40,399 nucleotides of DNA from Thalassovita litoralis (GTDB lineage: Bacteria > Pseudomonadota > Alphaproteobacteria > Rhodobacterales > Rhodobacteraceae): assembly GCF_900182725.1 (NCBI RefSeq), contig NZ_FXTO01000029.1:1-40399 (forward strand), in the 5' to 3' direction. Below the pieces are notes generated by a model. The model was not told where the DNA came from. It saw only the letters and a list, made by a program, of their open reading frames with translations, and searched no databases. The translations under genes were made by a program, and so were the position numbers. Below are positions 36,107 through 40,399 of the stretch, one piece after another. Numbering within the stretch: the first letter of the stretch is position 1; each line of letters opens with the position of its first letter.

Positions 36107-37729
36107 TCAGCCGTCGATCAGGACATCGCCAAACTGTTCACGCAGTTTGTTTTTCAGCACTTTACCCGTGCCGCCCAGCGGCAGGGCGTCGACGAAGATC
36201 ACCTTGTCCGGGATTTGCCATTTGGCGATTTTGCCGTCGTAGAAGGCCAAAATCTCTTCCTCGGTCACGGTTTGCCCGGCATGGGGCAGAACCACCACTA
36301 CGGGCCGTTCGTCCCATTTTTCGTGGCGGGCCGCGATAGCAGCCGCATTGGCCACGGCGGGATGCCCGATAGCGATATTTTCCAATTCCACGGTGGAAAT
36401 CCATTCGCCGCCGGATTTGATGATGTCCTTGGAGCGGTCGCGGATGATCATATAGCCATTGGGATCAATCGTCGCCACATCGCCGGTATCGAACCAGCCG
36501 TCCATCGTCAGCGCGGTTTTTTCCACCTTGAAATAGCTGTCCACGATCCAATGGCCGCGAATTTGCAGCTCGCCTTGCGATGTACCGTCTTGGGGCAGGA
36601 TGTGGCCTTCTTCGTCGACGATGCGTAGTTCGACGCCATAGGGCGGACGGCCCTGACCCTCGCGGATTTTGTTCTGATCTGCCACGGACAGGGTGTCGTG
36701 CTTTTTCAGCAGGTTGTTCAACGTTCCCAGCGGGCTGGTTTCCGTCATACCCCAGGCATGAATCAGCGTGACGTTGTATTTTTCCCGGAACGTCTGGATC
36801 ATCGAGGGCGGACAGGCCGACCCACCCACCACAGTTCGTTCCAGCGACGGGGCGGTTGATCCCGCTTTTTCCAGTGCTTGCAGCAGACCCAGCCAGATCG
36901 TCGGCACGCCAAGCGCCAATGTCACCTGTTCGCCGTCGATCAGCTTGACCAGACTTTCGCCATCCAGCCCCGGCCCCGGCAACACCAGCTTACAGCCGGT
37001 TCCGGCGGCGATATACGGCACGCCCCACGCATTGACGTGGAACATCGGCACCACCGGCATCACGCTGTCGCTGGCGGAAATCGCCAGCCCGTCCGGCTGG
37101 TTCCCCCCGATAGAGTGCAGCACGGTGGAGCGATGGGTGTACAGCACGCCCTTGGGGTTGCCCGTGGTCCCGGATGTATAGCACAGCGAGGACGGCGCAT
37201 TTTCATCAACGTGCGGCCATGCGTAATCATCGCTGCCTTCGGCAATCAGGTCATCATAGAACAGCAGCCCCGGCACCATCTGCGCGGCTTCTTCGTCGTG
37301 TGCCCCCATCAGAACGATATGTTTGACGGTTTTCAGATGTTCACCCAGCTTGGCCGCCACCGGCAAGAACGTCTTGTCCAGAAACAGAACCTTATCTTCG
37401 GCGTGGTTGATGATATAAACCAATTGTTCCGGGAACAGGCGGGGGTTGATCGTGTGGCAGATCATGCCAGCCCCGGCGACACCGAAATAGATTTCAAGGT
37501 GACGCATGTTGTTCCATGCGATTGTGGCAACGCGGTCGCCTGCCTCGATCCCGCGGTTTTCCAGCGCCGAGGCCAGTTTGCGGGCGCGCAGTTCGACCCC
37601 CGCCCAATCCGAACGATACAGGCTGCCATCGGTTTCAACCGAGACAACTTCGCCATCGCCATGATAGCGGGCGGCGTGTGCAATCAACGAGCTGATCGTC
37701 AGCTCTTGGCGCATCATTTGACCAAGCAT
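36107..37729 (-). CDS. Fatty-acyl-CoA synthetase (AMP-binding, acyl-CoA ligase)
   Basis: A 540-residue member of the ANL adenylating superfamily, activating a carboxylic acid (probably medium or long chain) to its CoA thioester via acyl-AMP. The P-loop motif SSLCYTSGTTGNPKGVLYTH (about residues 168-187), the A5-like AWGMTETSP (about 310), GWFDTGDVATIDPNGYM (about 415-431) and the hinge IKSGGEWISTVELENI (about 441-456), with a C-terminal PLGGTGKVLKNKLR Lys, are present. AGGAGG lies 5 bases before the ATG at 37729. The longer frame upstream is a spurious extension. Chain-length preference is inferred only from family resemblance. Confidence 0.92.
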   Translation of the reverse strand: MLGQMMRQELTISSLIAHAARYHGDGEVVSVETDGSLYRSDWAGVELRARKLASALENRGIEAGDRVATIAWNNMRHLEIYFGVAGAGMICHTINPRLFPEQLVYIINHAEDKVLFLDKTFLPVAAKLGEHLKTVKHIVLMGAHDEEAAQMVPGLLFYDDLIAEGSDDYAWPHVDENAPSSLCYTSGTTGNPKGVLYTHRSTVLHSIGGNQPDGLAISASDSVMPVVPMFHVNAWGVPYIAAGTGCKLVLPGPGLDGESLVKLIDGEQVTLALGVPTIWLGLLQALEKAGSTAPSLERTVVGGSACPPSMIQTFREKYNVTLIHAWGMTETSPLGTLNNLLKKHDTLSVADQNKIREGQGRPPYGVELRIVDEEGHILPQDGTSQGELQIRGHWIVDSYFKVEKTALTMDGWFDTGDVATIDPNGYMIIRDRSKDIIKSGGEWISTVELENIAIGHPAVANAAAIAARHEKWDERPVVVVLPHAGQTVTEEEILAFYDGKIAKWQIPDKVIFVDALPLGGTGKVLKNKLREQFGDVLIDG

Positions 37730-38023
37730 TGGGTCCTCCTCTGATCTCCGCACAGGGCGGCCAAATGGGCCACGCGGAATTGTGTCGGGCGCGAACTGAA
37801 ACAATCGGTTCAGTTTTGTCCAGCGCCGCACTGCGGAATATAGGGGAAACGGTGCGTCACTTGTTGGGTGTCGTAGCGTCATTAAGCGGTTATTTACAGG
37901 GTCGCGGCCCGTGTTGCGATAGCCGGGGGTGCGTGCAAGGTATCAAGGACTGCAATGCGTCTGGTCTGGGGCAAAGTGCATGGCTTGACGGGTCGGGCTG
38001 TGCAGCCTATTCAACGGTCAGGC

Positions 38024-38099
38024 GGGCCTGTAGCTCAACGGTTAGAGCAGAGCGCTCATAACGCTTTGGTTGCGGGTTCAAATCCTGCCGGGCCTACCA
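38024..38099 (+). tRNA. tRNA with CAU anticodon (tRNA-Met type; features favour tRNA-Ile2)
   Basis: A 76-nt cloverleaf including an encoded CCA. Acceptor GGGCCTG pairs with CGGGCCT (two G-U wobbles), D arm GCTC...GAGC, anticodon loop CTCATAA, T arm GCGGG-TTCAAAT-CCTGC, discriminator A. CAU can be elongator Met or lysidine-modified Ile2. Acceptor pairs 4-6 are C-G, C-G, U-G, closer to the C-rich identity elements used by TilS in Ile2 than to tRNA-Met, and the 8-nt D loop also fits. It is the likely integration target of the adjacent element. Confidence 0.9.
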
Positions 38100-38143
38100 T
38101 CTGCCGACTATTTTTATTTGTTTAGAATTGCTTGCACATGATT

Positions 38144-38173
38144 GTGTACCGCGAAAATTTGCGCGTGGTACAC
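38144..38173. repeat. Inverted repeat between tRNA and integrase gene
   Basis: GTGTACC (38144-38150) and GGTACAC (38167-38173) are perfect inverted arms around a GCG/AAATTT/CGC-type near-palindromic centre. It ends just before the integrase stop codon, 45 bases from the tRNA CCA. It may be an integrase arm-type or core binding site, or a transcription terminator for the integrase gene. Confidence 0.45.
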
Positions 38174-38174
38174 T

Positions 38175-39239
38175 TTACCATTCCATACCTTCCAGTTTCT
38201 TCATCGCATCGGCTGCGAGTCTCCACCGTTCCAGCCCCTTGGTGTACACCTCTGAGGTCTTCGCCTGGGTATGACCGTGGATGGTCATGATCTGGTATTG
38301 GGTGCAGCCCTCATGGGCCAGAAGGTGCCCAGTAGCTTTCCTAATGCCGTGGCTGGACAGGCCGTGCAGCCCGGCCTCATTGCACCATTTGCGCAGGCGA
38401 TTGCGCAGACCCTCTGGGGATCTAAACGGTTTGCCATAATCGGTCAGCAGATAGGTTTCCCCAATCACCGGCGCGGCGCGCGTGGCGCGGTAAAGTGGCG
38501 GCATCATTGGGATAATGACCTCCGCCGATCCTTTCTTTACGGGCTGCCAGCGCAGGGCCCGGACCCCGTCGATCATCACTTCGTGTTGCCGCCCAAGGCG
38601 GACGGCGTCTGAAATCCGGCAGGCGGTGAACATGAATAATGTTAGGCACAGGTGGGCTGTAGTCCCTGCAGGATGGCACTTTCGGAAGGTTTTCAGGTCG
38701 TCAATGGTCCAGGGTTTCGCACCACCTTGGCCCCGATTGATTTTGCCCACCCCCGTTGCGGGGTTTACCTGTGCCATGCCGCGTTCGATTGCCCAGACGA
38801 ACATGGCACGGATCGACTTCACCATGTTGTCCGCTGCGCCCGGAGTTGCCGATAGGGTGTCGCGGTATTCCACCAGCTTTTCGCTGGGCATGTTTAGGGC
38901 ATAGTCACCGTATTCTTGGCAGAATCGTTCCAGCATCCACTTGCGCTGCTTTCGGGTGGCCGGGTGCATTTGGCCGGATTTAACCATCGCGTCCATCGCA
39001 ATGCCGTATTTGATTGCCAGCCACTCGATAGACTGTGGGATGGATTTTGCAGCGGGGTCTTCCTGAAGAACTGGTTTTGCACCTGCACGGGCGGCAAGGT
39101 ATTCCTCAACGAAATCTGGATGGTCCGGCGTGACGTTCAGCCGGATTTTCCTTTTTGGATTGCCTTCGGGGCGCACACGGTATCGCAGGTTGCCAGATGG
39201 CAGGCGTTCTTCCACCAAGCCCGGATATTTGATCTTCAT
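38175..39239 (-). CDS. int: Tyrosine-family integrase of a phage or integrative element
   Basis: A 354-residue site-specific recombinase. The N-terminal SAM-like DNA-binding region spans about residues 60-155. The catalytic domain holds all key residues: Arg in FTACRISDAVRL (about 210), the HxxR box in SSHGIRKATGHLLAHEG (about 298), the His of TIHGHTQAKTS and the nucleophile Tyr in SEVYTKGLERW (about 333). The gene reads toward the tRNA 3' end, 75 bp away, the typical arrangement for an element integrated in a tRNA. GGGGGAA precedes the ATG at 39239. It is the last gene of a leftward module with a 58-codon gene and a gapR-like gene. GC is lower than in the core genes. Confidence 0.93.
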   Translation of the reverse strand: MKIKYPGLVEERLPSGNLRYRVRPEGNPKRKIRLNVTPDHPDFVEEYLAARAGAKPVLQEDPAAKSIPQSIEWLAIKYGIAMDAMVKSGQMHPATRKQRKWMLERFCQEYGDYALNMPSEKLVEYRDTLSATPGAADNMVKSIRAMFVWAIERGMAQVNPATGVGKINRGQGGAKPWTIDDLKTFRKCHPAGTTAHLCLTLFMFTACRISDAVRLGRQHEVMIDGVRALRWQPVKKGSAEVIIPMMPPLYRATRAAPVIGETYLLTDYGKPFRSPEGLRNRLRKWCNEAGLHGLSSHGIRKATGHLLAHEGCTQYQIMTIHGHTQAKTSEVYTKGLERWRLAADAMKKLEGMEW

Positions 39240-39253
39240 TTATTCCCCCGGCG

Positions 39254-39430
39254 TTACCATTGCTTCGGAATTCGAGAATCTGATGGATGGACGGCTTTGT
39301 CCGCCACGCTTGTAAGTACTCGGATCGTGCCATCAGCCTCAATCTCTACGCCCGAGACCGGCAGGCCGCACGATTTCGTCGCCTCGATGGCGCGGGTAAT
39401 TTCGGCTTTTGTGACGCGAGACTTGGGCAT
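39254..39430 (-). CDS. 58-residue phage-type protein of unknown function
   Basis: ATG at 39430 opens 58 codons to TAA at 39254, 14 bases before the integrase start. The peptide begins PKSRVTKAEITRAIEA, a predicted helix, followed by GVEIEADGTIRVLTS, a beta hairpin. This pattern ('VTKAEITRAIKAA...G..V..IEV.PDG.I.V') recurs in short proteins next to integrases in alphaproteobacterial prophages, in my recollection. Function is unknown; small size and position suggest an excisionase-like or integrase-regulating role, which is only a guess. Confidence 0.7.
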   Translation of the reverse strand: MPKSRVTKAEITRAIEATKSCGLPVSGVEIEADGTIRVLTSVADKAVHPSDSRIPKQW

Positions 39431-39495
39431 ATCGGTTTTCCTTGCTTTCCGTCGCTGGCCCCTGTTTCCAAGGGCCAGAAAGAGAGAGTAATTGT

Positions 39496-39855
39496 TCAGC
39501 TCATGCCGAGGGCTTCTTTGTAGAGGGCCATGACGGCCTCTTCTTCGGCTATGTCGTCTGCGTTGCGTTTGCGCAGGGCGATGATGCGGCGCATGACCTT
39601 GGTGTCGTAGCCACGCGCCTTGGCCTCGGCCATCACGGATTTCTGCTGGTCTGCTAGCTCGGCCTTTTCCTGCGCCAGTCGTTCGAAGCGTTCGATGAAC
39701 TGACGCAGCTCGTCGGCGGTCACGCGATAGCTGGTCTGGTTGTGTTTGCGAAAGTCAGGGTCGTCTTTCATCGGCGGGCGGCCTTGGCGGGCCTTGGCCT
39801 CCATCTTGGCGTGGAGCTGATCGGTGGCGTTCTGGATCGGGTCGTGGCTGGTCAT
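39496..39855 (-). CDS. GapR-like DNA-binding protein (DUF2312)
   Basis: A 119-residue mostly helical protein. The C-terminal GapR/DUF2312 domain (about residues 43-118) is clear: RVTADELRQFIERFERLAQE, KAELADQQKSVMAEAKARGY, then KVMRRIIALRKR and EEEAVMALYKEALGM. Chromosomal GapR of Caulobacter clamps overtwisted AT-rich DNA ahead of replication forks. This copy sits in a mobile element with an extra charged N-terminal arm (KMEAKARQGRPPMKDDPDFR), so it is probably a phage-borne paralogue, perhaps for element replication or chromatin control. It is transcribed leftward with the 58-codon gene and the integrase. Confidence 0.9.
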   Translation of the reverse strand: MTSHDPIQNATDQLHAKMEAKARQGRPPMKDDPDFRKHNQTSYRVTADELRQFIERFERLAQEKAELADQQKSVMAEAKARGYDTKVMRRIIALRKRNADDIAEEEAVMALYKEALGMS

Positions 39856-39944
39856 CGTTGCCCCGCGATACGGCCCGTCCAGGCGTCAAACTCAGTGCGC
39901 ATTGCGTCGAACCGCGCCCGTGCAGTGGCGCTGCTGGCCAAGGG

Positions 39945-40202
39945 GTGATTGACGGTGAGTTCGGTTCCCTGACCGGCAAGCTGGTCGAAAATGGGCAGCT
40001 GATCGATGCTGCGCCGGATGCGGCGGCAGCTTTGGCGGCCCTGCGCAAAACCCGCAATCGGCTGTTGGCGGAGAGCGACTGGACCCAGATCCCCGACGCT
40101 CCCGTCGATCAGGCGGCATGGGCCAGCTACCGGCAGGCCCTGCGTGATCTGCCACTGACGGCAGACTTCTTCAACCCGGTGTTTCCCACCAAGCCACAGT
40201 GA
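39945..40202 (+). pseudogene. Phage tail-fibre assembly / tail chaperone-like protein, probably 5'-truncated
   Basis: The 85 codons from a GTG at 39945 end in a clearly phage-like C-terminus: AALRKTRNRLLAESDWTQIP, then DAPVDQAAWASYRQALRDLP and an ending FNPVFPTKPQ. This 'RN.LLAE(S/T)DWTQ.PDAP..QAAW..YRQALRD' pattern is typical of small tail-fibre assembly or tail chaperone proteins. No ribosome site precedes any start, and the upstream part of the frame (to 39858) runs antisense to the gapR 5' end, so the true N-terminus seems lost at a junction. It lies opposite in strand to the integrase module, unlike an intact prophage layout. Confidence 0.65.
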
Positions 40203-40216
40203 AAGGAATATGAACC

Positions 40217-40342
40217 ATGTCCAAGGGCAACACGTTTGAGAACGACCTTCTCAAGCTGATCTTCAATGGCGATGCGATTGCCAATCTGGCCGATAACGCA
40301 GGCGCAGCACCTGTTCGTGCTGCGGGTCCGATCGCATCGTGA
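40217..40342 (+). pseudogene. Phage tail-region protein, truncated by an insertion sequence
   Basis: ATG 40217 with AAAGGA upstream reads MSKGNTFENDLLKLIFNGDA then IANLADNAGAAP, the well-conserved start of a small alphaproteobacterial prophage structural protein of well over 100 residues. After about residue 31 the match stops and the frame ends 10 codons later (41 in all), because an IS66-type transposase fragment begins there. The gene is thus cut after its N-terminal fifth to quarter. It lies 14 bases after the tail-chaperone-like remnant in the same direction, so both came from one late operon. Confidence 0.7.
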
Positions 40343-40399
40343 AGATGGGCGAGGACATCACCGAGACGCTGGAGGTCATTCCCCGCCAGTGGAAGGTGA
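40297..40399 (+). mobile_element. IS66-family transposase (TnpC) internal fragment
   Basis: In a frame different from the phage gene, the sequence reads TCSCCGSDRIVKMGEDITET followed by LEVIPRQWKV and runs off the window. The CxxC zinc-finger-like start and 'GED.TE.LEVIPRQWKV' are diagnostic of IS66 transposase TnpC (zinc-finger region before the DDE domain). The N-terminal leucine-zipper part and the tnpA/tnpB genes are absent upstream, so this is a 5'-truncated copy fused to phage DNA at about 40297-40311. Confidence 0.8.

Noticed and set aside
38236-38610. Plus-strand ORFs across the integrase gene as a possible toxin or regulator
   Set aside because: They are shadows of an integrase with a full R...HxxR...H...Y catalytic set and lack ribosome sites.

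Overview
The window looks like chromosome of a marine-type alphaproteobacterium, most likely Rhodobacteraceae/Roseobacteraceae. The evidence is a GC-rich, densely packed gene set with many 4-nt ATGA stop/start overlaps, alphaproteobacterial families (DUF4167, DUF1499, GapR/DUF2312), a Mur-type Fur protein, two Iron-Rhodo-box-like palindromes, and a recurrent intergenic element of the GAGTATTT...AGAAAGAA type. No genus can be assigned from the sequence alone.

Layout. 1-60 is the 5' end of an IS5-type transposase. 500-4366 (minus) holds enolase, an EamA permease, a solo AT-richer Mrr restriction endonuclease and a Fur/Mur regulator. 4700-5998 is a DEAD-box helicase. 6140-9021 (minus) holds a PhzF-family protein, a CPA1 cation/proton antiporter and an endonuclease/exonuclease/phosphatase protein. 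9060-10625 (plus) holds a DUF2238 membrane protein and a second EamA permease. 10709-15727 (minus) holds SelO, a GNAT, a nucleoside hydrolase, a periplasmic ferric-iron binding protein behind an iron box, and MazG. 15791-21315 (plus) holds an M20 amidohydrolase, agmatinase, a DUF1499 protein, prfA-prmC and a DUF4167 protein.

21377-28818 (minus) is a tightly coupled envelope operon, lptF-lptG-lptD-surA-pdxA-rsmA. It is divergent from pepA-holC (28944-30873). 30891-34373 (minus) holds a retropepsin-like protease, a MarC protein, an ABC-F ATPase and a small secreted protein of unknown function behind the second iron box. ndk, ridA and a 39-codon Q/P-rich ORF follow on plus, then a fatty-acyl-CoA ligase on minus.

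38024-40399 is accessory DNA. A tRNA with CAU anticodon is followed at once by a leftward integrase module (gapR-like gene, 58-codon gene, tyrosine integrase), then by broken phage tail genes on plus, and finally by a truncated IS66 transposase that runs off the window. Both window ends therefore lie inside insertion sequences, as expected for a contig broken at repeats.

The core is mostly housekeeping: LPS export (LptFGD, SurA), translation termination (PrfA/PrmC), nucleotide hygiene (MazG, Ndk, nucleoside hydrolase) and iron uptake. The least explained items are the composite intergenic repeat family, the iron-box-linked secreted 94-aa protein, the 39-codon ORF and the decayed prophage at the tRNA. 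I found no CRISPR array, rRNA or obvious new multi-gene defence system.
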